21,912 bases of DNA from a virus, in the IMG/VR virus record IMGVR_UViG_3300030110_002889, positions 1-21,912 of that record; one strand, written 5' to 3'. Position numbers and translations under genes: made by a program. The notes beneath the pieces were generated by a model. It saw nothing but the letters and a program-made list of their open reading frames with translations. It did no database searches and was not told where the DNA came from. This document shows, piece by piece, positions 1 to 7,268 of the stretch (position 1 is its first letter; every line of letters begins with the position of its first letter).

Positions 1-213
1 GACAAAATTTCAGATAGAAAAGAAATAGACTTTGAACTAATACAGCATATACCACATCATGACTATCAAAGGTCTTTTCGAAAAGATGTCAACAAACTTA
101 TACTAGACAACAAAAAAATTGCACTGCAAAAACCTTGGATAAGAACAAGTAAAAAGTCAAGCTACTTTAAATTTAAACAAAAAGAAAAAACGATATGTCT
201 GAGAAGAAAATAA
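1..213 (+). CDS. C-terminal fragment of an unidentified protein
   Basis: An open frame runs from the first base to a TAA at 211-213, giving 70 residues of the carboxyl end of a protein whose start lies outside the window. The fragment is lysine-rich and basic near its end, with no motif I recognise. It overlaps the next gene by 19 bases, as expected for a densely packed phage operon. Because three sugar-metabolism genes follow directly, a glycosyltransferase or other surface-polysaccharide protein is plausible, but that is inference from position only. The reading frame is clear; the function is unknown. Confidence 0.6.
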   Translation, partial: DKISDRKEIDFELIQHIPHHDYQRSFRKDVNKLILDNKKIALQKPWIRTSKKSSYFKFKQKEKTICLRRK

Positions 214-1103
214 ATTTTTCAAACTACAGATTGTTTTCTACCAATACGCACACGGGAAATCCTAGCGAAGAAGTATCTCTTGAGTTATACTTCTATGAGT
301 ATTATAGGCTTAATAAGCATAGATTCCCAGAAGACTACGAGTACATACCTGTGTTTTGGAGAGCATATGATTATGCAAAAAGGGCGTTCTTTGCACCAGA
401 GGGATTGCAGGAAAAGCTAGACAGCCTAGATAGCACAAAAAAATATTTTACGGTTTCTTCTTGTTTCTCAGATATGCCAGCAAAGCTACCCAAAAGAACA
501 AAGGTATTTTCAGCTGCAAATAACTTTGAGGGATATGATGTAGTACCAATTCCTTTAGCAACATACCAACACGATAAACCTACTGGGCAGCTAAAGAAGG
601 TTAGATGTTCTTTTATTGGTTTGAATCATACCCATCCTTGTAGAGAGATGATGTTCAAGAAGCTCAGAGAAAATTCTGATTTTGTATTCTTTATAAGAAA
701 TAGGAAAAAGCTTTTCGACATAGCCAGTCATAAGATGAAATATTCTCCGGAAGAGTACAAGGAGTATATTGTTTCGATATGCCAAAGCGAGTTTGTTTTG
801 TGTCCAAGAGGTATCGGCCCAACCTCGCAGAGACTGTATGAGGTAATGGAAATCGGAGCAGTTCCCATTTATATTTATGACGAACCTTTTCTGCCGTACC
901 AAAACTCAGTAGACTGGGATAAGCTTGCCATCATGATTCACGAATCTGAAATTGGTAGTCTTCCTTCTGTTGTAGAAAGAAAGTCTCGGGAAGAAATTAT
1001 ACAATACAGAAAAGAGTATGAAAGACTAAGAGATAGCCACTTCACTAGAAATGCTATTTGTGATTACATACTGAAACAACTTCACTCTGTGGAGCCTGAA
1101 TGA
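195..1103 (+). CDS. exostosin-family (GT47-like) glycosyltransferase
   Basis: A 302-residue protein whose second half carries the conserved block of exostosin-type glycosyltransferases: residues 199-250 read FVLCPRG, then SQRLYEVMEIGAVPIYIYDE and a following DWDKLAIMI. In this family the block forms the nucleotide-sugar binding half of a GT-B fold. The likely role is transfer of a sugar from a nucleotide donor to a glycan, or to a phage or host surface molecule, in the cytoplasm. No signal peptide or membrane segment is seen. Its stop overlaps the next start (ATGA at 1100-1103), so it is translationally coupled to the fucose-synthase fusion. No clear Shine-Dalgarno site precedes the start. 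The family call is good; the acceptor and donor are unknown. Confidence 0.8.
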   Translation: MSEKKINFSNYRLFSTNTHTGNPSEEVSLELYFYEYYRLNKHRFPEDYEYIPVFWRAYDYAKRAFFAPEGLQEKLDSLDSTKKYFTVSSCFSDMPAKLPKRTKVFSAANNFEGYDVVPIPLATYQHDKPTGQLKKVRCSFIGLNHTHPCREMMFKKLRENSDFVFFIRNRKKLFDIASHKMKYSPEEYKEYIVSICQSEFVLCPRGIGPTSQRLYEVMEIGAVPIYIYDEPFLPYQNSVDWDKLAIMIHESEIGSLPSVVERKSREEIIQYRKEYERLRDSHFTRNAICDYILKQLHSVEPE

Positions 1104-2803
1104 ATTTATTAGTAAACTTCTTTAAGTCTAATAACGACAAAAGAAATAAGGAGTATCTGTTTGCGCTCAATAAAAATATTGAGAATGAATATATAGATGC
1201 AATTTTCTTGTTTGTAGAGGACATGTCCCACACAGAAGGGATAGAGTCTAAAAAAGTCAAAATTATAGAACTTGATTCTAGGCCTACATTTCAAGACATA
1301 ATTGACTTCAGTAACAAAGAACTCAAAGGCCAGAAGTGCATAATATCAAACACAGATATTTTTATGGACGACACACTCTGTCATGTTAAAGATAATGATA
1401 TATTAAACTTGTTTTTATGTCTGACGAGATGGGACGTTAAGCTAGATGGTACGATTGAATATTATGATGTAGAAAATAAAGGCTGGACTCAAGACACTTA
1501 TATATATGAATCTCCCATAGATATAAAAGACGCAAACTTTTTTGTGGGACTTCCCGGTCAAGAAAATAGACTGGCTTATCTAGCTTACGAGTCTGGTCTA
1601 AATGTAATCAATCCTTCCCTGCTTGTAATTATAAAGCATTTTCATTTAACAGATTACACATCTGACTCAAACTCAAGGCACAGTGAGAACAGGGTACAAG
1701 GTAAATATCTGTATGTAAAGGCATCTAAGACATTTAACCCTCCTCATCATTACGACACGGTTATGTGCCAAGAAAGTGAAGATGGGGAGCTTGAATGGAT
1801 TAGAGACAGGCTAGTTCCAAACTATAAATCTGGCGTTCATACACAGAACAAAAGGCACTCTGGTGTCTTGGTAACAGGAGGTACGGGGTTAGTAGGCAGT
1901 GCGGTAAAGAAACTTGTGCAAGAAAAAAATGATTCTCCATTCTTCTCAATAGATGCTAACTTTTTATCATCTTCAGACTGCGACCTAAGAGATTGGAGTA
2001 GTGTTAACCAACTCTTTGGAGATGAGATGCCTGAAGTTGTGATACACTTAGCGGGCAAGGTTGGAGGAGTGAAAGCAAATAGCGACCAAGTTGCAGATTT
2101 CTATACTGACAATATAATGATGAATACTAATGTTCTTCATGCGGCACACAAGCACGACATACCAAAGCTTGTAAATATGCTTAGCAGTTGTATATATCCA
2201 GACAAAGTAAAGTATCCCATAAAAGAAAAGTATCTACATGATGGCCCTCCTCATGATTCAAACTTTGGATACGCCTACGCAAAAAGGATGCTTGAAGTTC
2301 AGTCTAGAGCTTACTCGCAGCAATATTTTAAGAATTTTATCAGTGTTATACCAAACAATATCTTTGGTGAGAATGACAACTTTCACAGAAATGATAGTCA
2401 TGTTATACCAGCCATCATCAGGAAGATGCACGAGGCGAAGAATAGAGGTTCTAATGTTAAACTTTGGGGCGATGGCACTCCACTTAGACAGTTCACATAT
2501 TCATATGATATAGCCAATATACTTTTTCACATAGTAAACAACTATAATTCTAATGAGCCAATAAACATAGGTTGCTCAGATGAGATATCAATAAATGAAG
2601 CTGCTGAGGCTATTGCAGAAGCGATTGGTTTTGAGGGAGATATAGTCTGGAGAACGGATATGCCTTCCGGACAACATAGAAAACCGTGTGACTACAAAAA
2701 ATTAAAATCAATAGGCTGGAAGACCTTTACCCCTTTCCAAGAAGCAATAAAAAATACCTGCGACTGGTATTCAAAAAATTATCCAAACGTAAGAGGAATG
2801 TAA
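1100..2803 (+). CDS. fusion: uncharacterised N-terminal domain plus GDP-L-fucose synthase (NAD-dependent epimerase/dehydratase)
   Basis: 567 residues in two parts. Residues about 255-567 form a short-chain dehydrogenase of the GDP-L-fucose synthase (Fcl/WcaG) type: a Rossmann motif GGTGLVG at 260-266, HLAGKVGGVKAN near 316-327, the SSC triad at 362-364 (Cys364 matching the catalytic Cys of Fcl), and a YxxxK pair at Tyr391/Lys395. Family members convert GDP-4-keto-6-deoxymannose to GDP-L-fucose with NADPH. Residues 1-250 are a separate domain with NTDIFMDD at 84-91, LTRWD at 108-112 and GLPGQENRLAYLAYESG at 150-166. The repeated acidic motifs look glycosyltransferase-like, but I cannot name the family. 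Normal Fcl is about 320 residues, so the N-terminal half is an addition. No GDP-mannose dehydratase is visible in the window, so substrate may come from the host or from genes upstream. Confidence 0.85.
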   Translation: MNLLVNFFKSNNDKRNKEYLFALNKNIENEYIDAIFLFVEDMSHTEGIESKKVKIIELDSRPTFQDIIDFSNKELKGQKCIISNTDIFMDDTLCHVKDNDILNLFLCLTRWDVKLDGTIEYYDVENKGWTQDTYIYESPIDIKDANFFVGLPGQENRLAYLAYESGLNVINPSLLVIIKHFHLTDYTSDSNSRHSENRVQGKYLYVKASKTFNPPHHYDTVMCQESEDGELEWIRDRLVPNYKSGVHTQNKRHSGVLVTGGTGLVGSAVKKLVQEKNDSPFFSIDANFLSSSDCDLRDWSSVNQLFGDEMPEVVIHLAGKVGGVKANSDQVADFYTDNIMMNTNVLHAAHKHDIPKLVNMLSSCIYPDKVKYPIKEKYLHDGPPHDSNFGYAYAKRMLEVQSRAYSQQYFKNFISVIPNNIFGENDNFHRNDSHVIPAIIRKMHEAKNRGSNVKLWGDGTPLRQFTYSYDIANILFHIVNNYNSNEPINIGCSDEISINEAAEAIAEAIGFEGDIVWRTDMPSGQHRKPCDYKKLKSIGWKTFTPFQEAIKNTCDWYSKNYPNVRGM

Positions 2804-3879
2804 TGATTAACTTAATGGCTCCTGTAAACCCTCTTGGATATGGTGTTGCGGGCTTGAATATAACAAAGGCTCTTGCCGACTTATGCGATGTAGCGTTGTT
2901 CCCTATTGGAGATGTAGAAGTTACTAGTCAAGAAGACGCAGACGCAGTTAAGAGTTGTCTCGATAATAAGTCTAAGTTTGACGCAAAAGCACCTTGTGTT
3001 AGGATATGGCACCAGTTTTCCATGGCTGAACAGATAGGTAATGGTCTCAGGTGCGGCTTTCCAATATTTGAGTTAGACTCTTTTAATGAAACAGAACTGC
3101 ATCATCTCAACAGTCTTGATAAGATTTTTGTTTGTTCTGAGTGGGCTAAACAAGTTGTCTCTGAGAGTTTATATAGTCAGTATAAACGTTTAGACCTTAC
3201 TAAAAATGTGCATGTAGCTCCTCTGGGAGTAGACCTATCAATATTTAATACGACCAAAAAGAGTGAGTCAAGCTCAACTAGATTTATAAATATAGGAAAG
3301 TGGGAATATAGAAAAGGCCATGACATACTAGTCGAAGCCTTTAATAAGGCTTTTGAGTTAGAAGACAATGTTGAACTTTATATGATGAATCATAACCCAT
3401 TCCTAAATAAAGAACAAGAAAGAGAATGGGTAGACTTATATAAGACATCTAAATTGGCAGACAAGATAACAATACTGCCAAGAGTTTCAACTCACAGTCA
3501 AGTTGCTGAGATAATGTCTCAAATGGACTGCGGAGTATTTCCCTCAAGAGCAGAAGGCTGGAACTTGGAGGCGATTGAAATGCTTGCTATGGGTAAACAG
3601 ATGATAATCACAGATTATTCAGCGCATACTGAGTTCTGCAATAACGATAACTCGCTGCTTATTCCTATTGAAAATAAGGAAAGCGCCTATGACGGAATTT
3701 GGTTTCATGGTCAAGGTAGCTGGGCAGAAATAGGCGAGTCTCAAGTCGATGTTATAGTTGAGCATATGCGAAAAGTACACGACTCTGGTAAAATAGTTAA
3801 CGAAGCTGGTATTGAAACTGGCGAGAAATTTTCATGGGCAAATTCAGCGCAGCAGATTTTTGCTAAAGTTTCTGTTTGA
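2803..3879 (+). CDS. GT4-family glycosyltransferase (group 1)
   Basis: 358 residues with the GT-B layout of group 1 glycosyltransferases. The N-terminal half has a glycine-rich acceptor-side loop (NPLGYGVAG, 9-17), then KIFVCSEWAKQVV (107-119) and VAPLGVD (138-144). The C-terminal half opens with the FINIGKWEYRKGHDIL strand-loop (161-176) and contains the donor-binding E-x7-E motif, EGWNLEAIE, at 251-259. The enzyme probably transfers a sugar from a nucleotide donor, possibly GDP-fucose made by the preceding gene. Its start overlaps the previous stop (TAATG), so the two are coupled. It ends the sugar module; a 63-base gap separates it from the sigma factor. Donor and acceptor cannot be read from the sequence. 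Confidence 0.85.
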   Translation: MINLMAPVNPLGYGVAGLNITKALADLCDVALFPIGDVEVTSQEDADAVKSCLDNKSKFDAKAPCVRIWHQFSMAEQIGNGLRCGFPIFELDSFNETELHHLNSLDKIFVCSEWAKQVVSESLYSQYKRLDLTKNVHVAPLGVDLSIFNTTKKSESSSTRFINIGKWEYRKGHDILVEAFNKAFELEDNVELYMMNHNPFLNKEQEREWVDLYKTSKLADKITILPRVSTHSQVAEIMSQMDCGVFPSRAEGWNLEAIEMLAMGKQMIITDYSAHTEFCNNDNSLLIPIENKESAYDGIWFHGQGSWAEIGESQVDVIVEHMRKVHDSGKIVNEAGIETGEKFSWANSAQQIFAKVSV

Positions 3880-3942
3880 CTATTGACGATGGTATGATAA
3901 GATTCAAATTGAACAAGTATTAACACTAATTGAGGCTATAAG

Positions 3943-4593
3943 ATGGACCTAGCAAAAGTACCTACCCCAAAGAACCCTTACCCTGATGCTTCGGAATCTG
4001 AATTTGAGAGCATGGACGCTTACATGACGCACGCAAAAAGGATAATTTGTCATCACGCACCTAGAATCAAGAAAGGTTTGAAGGACGAGATTATGTACGA
4101 TGAGGAGGCATTATCAAATATAGCAACAGCTATAATGATGGCTGACTGGACATACGACGAAGAGAGAGTTGGTAAGTCTGGCTCAAAGTGTACACTTAGA
4201 ACATATAGGACAAACAAGGCAATATGGGCCATGAAGTCTTACATGACAAGACAAACTAGGAAATCTGAACAGAACTTATCTTTAAACTTTGAGCTAAGGG
4301 ATAGCGAGATAGAACTTTATAGTACAATTCAAGATAAGAACTTAAAAAATCCAGCACAAATTGCAGAGGACAGAGAACTGAGAAAGTTCATTTACAAAAT
4401 TATAAACTCTTCACTTCTTAGCAGAATGCAAGGTAAATACGTCAAGCTGAGATTTCTAAAAGGCTTAACAGTCAGAGAGATAGCAGAAATTTCTGGTAAG
4501 AGCCGACAAGGAGTCGGAGAGTCTCTAAAAAAGGCAATACTAAAAATCCAACATAGCGACTTCCAATATGAATATAAAACAAGATTTTGCTAA
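3943..4593 (+). CDS. phage RNA polymerase sigma factor (late-type, region 2 plus region 4)
   Basis: 216 residues. Residues about 55-110 (ALSNIATAIMMADWTYDEER, then LRTYRTNKAIWAMKSYM) look like sigma-70 region 2, the part that grips core polymerase and melts the -10 element. Residues about 165-202 (KYVKLRFLKGLTVREIAEIS, then GKSRQGVGESLKKAI) form a helix-turn-helix of the region-4 type. T4 gp55, the classic late sigma, lacks a true region 4, so this protein is more complete than T4's. It would redirect host polymerase to phage promoters, probably late ones. The start has a GAGG eight bases upstream. The 63-base gap before it (3880-3942) holds TTGACG and TATGAT elements too close together for a standard promoter. 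The next gene overlaps its last 26 bases. Confidence 0.8.
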   Translation: MDLAKVPTPKNPYPDASESEFESMDAYMTHAKRIICHHAPRIKKGLKDEIMYDEEALSNIATAIMMADWTYDEERVGKSGSKCTLRTYRTNKAIWAMKSYMTRQTRKSEQNLSLNFELRDSEIELYSTIQDKNLKNPAQIAEDRELRKFIYKIINSSLLSRMQGKYVKLRFLKGLTVREIAEISGKSRQGVGESLKKAILKIQHSDFQYEYKTRFC

Positions 4594-5056
4594 AGGCAAA
4601 GAAGGTGAAGATATAGTTAAGGCGTTGTTATCTAAGGCCGGAATAGGCTCTATTGATAATAAAGTCAAGAGCAATTTATCTTACTATGATATGTCTTCTA
4701 GCTCTGAGAACACAAAATTTACTGTAGAGGTCAAGAATGACCTGTACGCAAAAAAAAGTGGTAATATAGCAATAGAAACATACAACCCCGTCTCAAAGAA
4801 AAAAAGTGGAATATCAGTTACGAAGTCTGATTTGTGGGCGCATATAGCACTGAATCAGGTTTGGATAGCTAATACAGAAGCTTTAAAAGACTATATTGAT
4901 AACAACAAACCTCTTAGAACGATAAACAGAGCTGGGGATGGCAATGCTACAATAATGCTGTACAAGGCAAATAAAATTTTCAAAGATTGTTTTTTCCGGA
5001 TAGATAACCTCAGCGCAGAAAAAATTTATTCAACAGTAACAAGCCTATTAGAGTAA
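4568..5056 (+). CDS. PD-(D/E)XK-type nuclease
   Basis: 162 residues. The N-terminus has a helix with KGKEGEDIVKALL (9-21), typical of the first helix of Holliday-junction-resolvase-like and related PD-(D/E)XK nucleases. It is followed by Asp41 in YYDMSS and by the E-x-K signature in FTVEVKND (Glu54, Lys56). These are the metal-binding and catalytic residues of the fold. The likely role is a structure-specific or repair endonuclease acting on phage or host DNA. It starts inside the end of the sigma-factor gene in a different frame, with no clear Shine-Dalgarno site, which suggests coupled translation. The C-terminal third has no recognised motif. The fold is fairly sure; the substrate is unknown. 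Confidence 0.65.
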   Translation: MNIKQDFAKGKEGEDIVKALLSKAGIGSIDNKVKSNLSYYDMSSSSENTKFTVEVKNDLYAKKSGNIAIETYNPVSKKKSGISVTKSDLWAHIALNQVWIANTEALKDYIDNNKPLRTINRAGDGNATIMLYKANKIFKDCFFRIDNLSAEKIYSTVTSLLE

Positions 5057-5069
5057 AGAGCAACTTTTT

Positions 5070-5450
5070 ATGGGGTATAATATATTTAGGAAGCTATTCA
5101 GTCGTTCCAAAAAGGAAACGGAACCTGAAGAAACTCAAGAAGATGTCGTAGAAGAGGATGATAGTTTAGTTTCAATATCAATGTCTTATAATGCGGATAT
5201 GGATATAGACATATCCTGCGTATGGAAAGACGATAGTAGCGAAGCTTCTTTTTTACTTGCAGACTTGCTACACAAGATTGATTCTGGAATAGCTGCGACT
5301 TATATAACGAATATACTAATTAAACACGTTTCAAACGAACCAAGTGAATCAGAGTTTGTCGCTAAAGTATTTTCATTGTATGAGACGATAAAGAAGAACT
5401 CAGAAGAAGAAAGACCTCTGGTACGACCTTCTGATGTCTTTAGGAATTGA
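5070..5450 (+). CDS. hypothetical acidic protein
   Basis: 126 residues that I do not recognise. A short basic and aromatic start (MGYNIFRKLFSRSKK) is followed by a very acidic stretch (EPEETQEDVVEEDD, 18-31), then a mixed alpha/beta body with hydrophobic segments and a basic tail. There is no convincing membrane segment or catalytic motif. The only Shine-Dalgarno candidate is AAAGAG about ten bases upstream. The first codons overlap a TATAATAT tract at 5076-5083, which may be a promoter element or just the codons for Tyr-Asn-Ile. It lies between a nuclease and another unknown gene on the same strand. Confidence 0.6.
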   Translation: MGYNIFRKLFSRSKKETEPEETQEDVVEEDDSLVSISMSYNADMDIDISCVWKDDSSEASFLLADLLHKIDSGIAATYITNILIKHVSNEPSESEFVAKVFSLYETIKKNSEEERPLVRPSDVFRN

Positions 5451-5481
5451 TTAGTAATTTCCTAAAACTAAGGTAAAGCTC

Positions 5482-5913
5482 ATGCACCATGAAAAAAAAG
5501 TTGTCTGGGAAAAGTGGTCAGACCCTTATGCCGTAGAAGATACTCACTATAAATTTGAAGACCTAGAGCTGAAGTCAACAGAAGAGGTGGCAGAGTTTGA
5601 AGAACTTGAAGAAGAGTTCCAAGATGTTGACTTTGACGCTGTCGAACAACAGATGTTTAAATTCTTAATTACGGACAATGGAGCCGTCCCCATAAACAAC
5701 AGTCACTCTATTGACAAAATTTTTAATTTTTGGACTGGGCACACTAATTTTTCTATAACACCAAAGATAGCTAGAGAAATTGAGTTGGTTGAAGGTATTG
5801 AAGTTTTAGATGTAATAACAAGATATAGATTTAGAGTTGGTGTTGCAAAGTTATTCAAAGGCAATGAGGTTATGAGTTCTGTTCAAAGAACCATAAAGAA
5901 TTATGTCGAATAA
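5482..5913 (+). CDS. hypothetical protein with acidic N-terminal region
   Basis: 143 residues, not recognised. Residues 29-54 are strongly acidic (EDLELKSTEEVAEFEELEEE, then FQDVDFDAVEQQ) and probably form a helix. The C-terminal half (about 70-143) is more ordered, with FNFWTGHTNFSIT and a KLFKGNEVMSSVQRTIKNY end. There is no signal peptide or membrane span. AAGG lies nine bases before the start. Its last 11 bases overlap the start of the ClpP-like gene, so the two are probably co-translated; an adaptor or partner of the protease is possible but unproven. Confidence 0.6.
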   Translation: MHHEKKVVWEKWSDPYAVEDTHYKFEDLELKSTEEVAEFEELEEEFQDVDFDAVEQQMFKFLITDNGAVPINNSHSIDKIFNFWTGHTNFSITPKIAREIELVEGIEVLDVITRYRFRVGVAKLFKGNEVMSSVQRTIKNYVE

Positions 5914-6562
5914 CAATGGAAGAATAAGTATAGCTCACATTCATGACTATGGTATAAATCTTAATACCAGAGAAATCTACCTGCACAGCCATATTTCTGA
6001 TGGCGAGTATGAAGAACCCGGAGTAGATTATAGAATGTCTGTGCGGTTTGAAAAGAATATGAGAGCCATGAATATATGCTCAAAGAAACATATTCTAGTT
6101 CATATGCACACGATTGGGGGAGAGTGGCATGACGGCATGGGCATATATGACTGCGTAACTTTTAGTAGAAGTGCGGTCACGATACTTGGCTACGGACATA
6201 TAGGCTCAATGAGTAGCATTATATTCCAATCTGCTGATAAAAGAGTTCTAATGCCTAATGCTGAGTTTATGATTCATTACGGCAGCATGTCTGTTGACTG
6301 TAATTCTATTTCGGCAAAGTCTGCTATAGAGCAGAATGATAAGATGAATCAAAGGATGCTAGATATTTATTGCGCTAAATGCAAAGAGTCTGACAGGTTC
6401 TCCGACTGGTCGGAGAAAAAGATTAAAAGTTTTCTAGACAGAAGAATGAAAAGCTCTCAAGAATGGTACATGAACGCTGAAGAAGCTGTTGAATTTGGTT
6501 TTGCTGATTCTATTTTGGGTGACGACAACTCTCCTTCAATAGAAGAGCTAACCAATGTATAA
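5903..6562 (+). CDS. ClpP-like serine protease (S14 family)
   Basis: 219 residues with the ClpP fold. IGGEWHDGMGIYDCV (71-85) matches the GG-turn and helix of ClpP. The nucleophile elbow GHIGSMSS (98-105) puts the catalytic Ser at 102, and the catalytic His is His125 in AEFMIHYGS. The C-terminal NAEEAVEFGFADSI (191-204) is the typical ClpP end. The third catalytic residue, an Asp just before that end, is not obvious: the aligned stretch reads FLDRRMKSSQEWYM, with Asp179 the nearest candidate. In phages such proteins can act as head-maturation proteases or as general proteolytic subunits. No capsid or portal gene is seen nearby, so the role is open. It overlaps both neighbours by 8-11 bases, consistent with coupled translation. 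Confidence 0.8.
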   Translation: MSNNNGRISIAHIHDYGINLNTREIYLHSHISDGEYEEPGVDYRMSVRFEKNMRAMNICSKKHILVHMHTIGGEWHDGMGIYDCVTFSRSAVTILGYGHIGSMSSIIFQSADKRVLMPNAEFMIHYGSMSVDCNSISAKSAIEQNDKMNQRMLDIYCAKCKESDRFSDWSEKKIKSFLDRRMKSSQEWYMNAEEAVEFGFADSILGDDNSPSIEELTNV

Positions 6563-7202
6563 AGAACTTTGTTGTTATGATTCTGACCTTAAAAAACAAG
6601 AGGTTATAAAGTCTTGTTTTCTATCTATTCATAAAGATTTCAATGGTTTCTGTGTTCCAGAACACTTCTTGTCTTCCGTAAGAGAATTCATGCCTCAAGG
6701 TACGGTGTTGGCTGCGCCGATAGACTATCCAAAAGGTTTCTCTTCATCTCAGGCAAAATTACACTCGATAACTAGCTGTATAAGAAAAGGTGCTAATGCT
6801 GTAGATGTGGTTCTCAATAAGAATATCTGCACAGAAAAAGACTTAGATAAGCTAAGTGAAAATGTATCAGCGTACAGTAATTTATGCAAGCAAAAGAGCT
6901 GCTCTTTAAGAATCATGCTTGAGTACAGGTTGTATGAAGACCCAGACTTTGTTTATGACTTGTGTGAAATCTGCCAAGAATGTGGGGCTGATTATATCTT
7001 TGTATCAACAGGCTCGATAGCCGATGACATATATGACCATTTAATCACAGCAAAAATAGTGGAAGAAATGCTAGATATTGATATAATATATAACGCAGAT
7101 ATTTGGACACCAGAACAATACGAAAAAATAACGCTTTCGGAAGTATTCGGTGTTAGAATAAAGAAAGCAACTGCCGTAACTAACATATTCGGTGTATTAT
7201 AG
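6555..7202 (+). CDS. DeoC-like (deoxyribose-phosphate aldolase fold) protein lacking catalytic lysines
   Basis: 215 residues with the TIM-barrel pattern of 2-deoxyribose-5-phosphate aldolase. KGANAVDVVLN (78-88) matches the GADEVDVVIN strand of DeoC and keeps its Asp (Asp84). RIMLEYRLYEDPDFVYDLCE (119-138) matches the VIIE strand and following helix, and ECGADYIFVSTG (142-153) matches GADFIKTSTG. The enzyme family cleaves deoxyribose-5-phosphate to glyceraldehyde-3-phosphate and acetaldehyde through a Schiff base on the Lys of that last motif. Here that position is Phe149. The second conserved Lys, in VGVKxxGG, is replaced in DIIYNADIWT (175-185), and the phosphate-binding glycines are gone too. 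The fold is recognisable, but classical activity is unlikely. It may be a regulator, a decoy, a structural protein or an enzyme with another reaction. The length is close to that of bacterial DeoC (about 220-260). Confidence 0.7.
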   Translation: MYKELCCYDSDLKKQEVIKSCFLSIHKDFNGFCVPEHFLSSVREFMPQGTVLAAPIDYPKGFSSSQAKLHSITSCIRKGANAVDVVLNKNICTEKDLDKLSENVSAYSNLCKQKSCSLRIMLEYRLYEDPDFVYDLCEICQECGADYIFVSTGSIADDIYDHLITAKIVEEMLDIDIIYNADIWTPEQYEKITLSEVFGVRIKKATAVTNIFGVL

Positions 7203-7206
7203 TATA
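7190..7206 (+). promoter_or_regulatory. candidate promoter-like element before the abundant structural gene
   Basis: CGGTGTATTA followed by TAGTATA lies at the end of the deoC-like gene, about 65 bases before the structural-protein start. The same ten bases occur at 9442-9451 in the non-coding segment before nrdA. The TATTAT/TATAGT core resembles a -10 element, but no matching -35 is seen, so any promoter would be of a phage-specific type. This is inference from a repeated short motif. Confidence 0.25.
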
Positions 7207-7209
7207 CGG

Positions 7210-7258
7210 AACAGGAACTAAATCTTTAGGATTAACAGGAAAAATCTTCTTAACAGGA
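7210..7258 (+). promoter_or_regulatory. leader with three AACAGGA copies and a strong ribosome binding site
   Basis: AACAGGA occurs at 7210-7216, 7234-7240 and 7252-7258; the last copy continues into AGGAGGG, eight bases before the ATG at 7269. The final copy is a near-perfect Shine-Dalgarno site. The two upstream copies could act as standby ribosome sites or a protein-binding repeat. The arrangement fits a very highly translated gene. Confidence 0.5.
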
Positions 7259-7268
7259 GGGAATTATT

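Noticed and set aside
591-902. Open frame on the minus strand inside the GT47 gene, and similar minus-strand frames throughout
   Set aside because: They lie wholly within well-supported + strand genes, have no recognisable motifs or ribosome sites, and the + strand frames carry clear family motifs.
2238-2513. Second + strand frame inside the fucose-synthase gene
   Set aside because: It is a shadow of the Fcl domain, whose catalytic motifs continue through the same bases in the main frame.
3880-3942. TTGACG and TATGAT as a sigma-70 promoter before the sigma-factor gene
   Set aside because: The two elements are only a few bases apart, far from the 16-18 base spacing needed.
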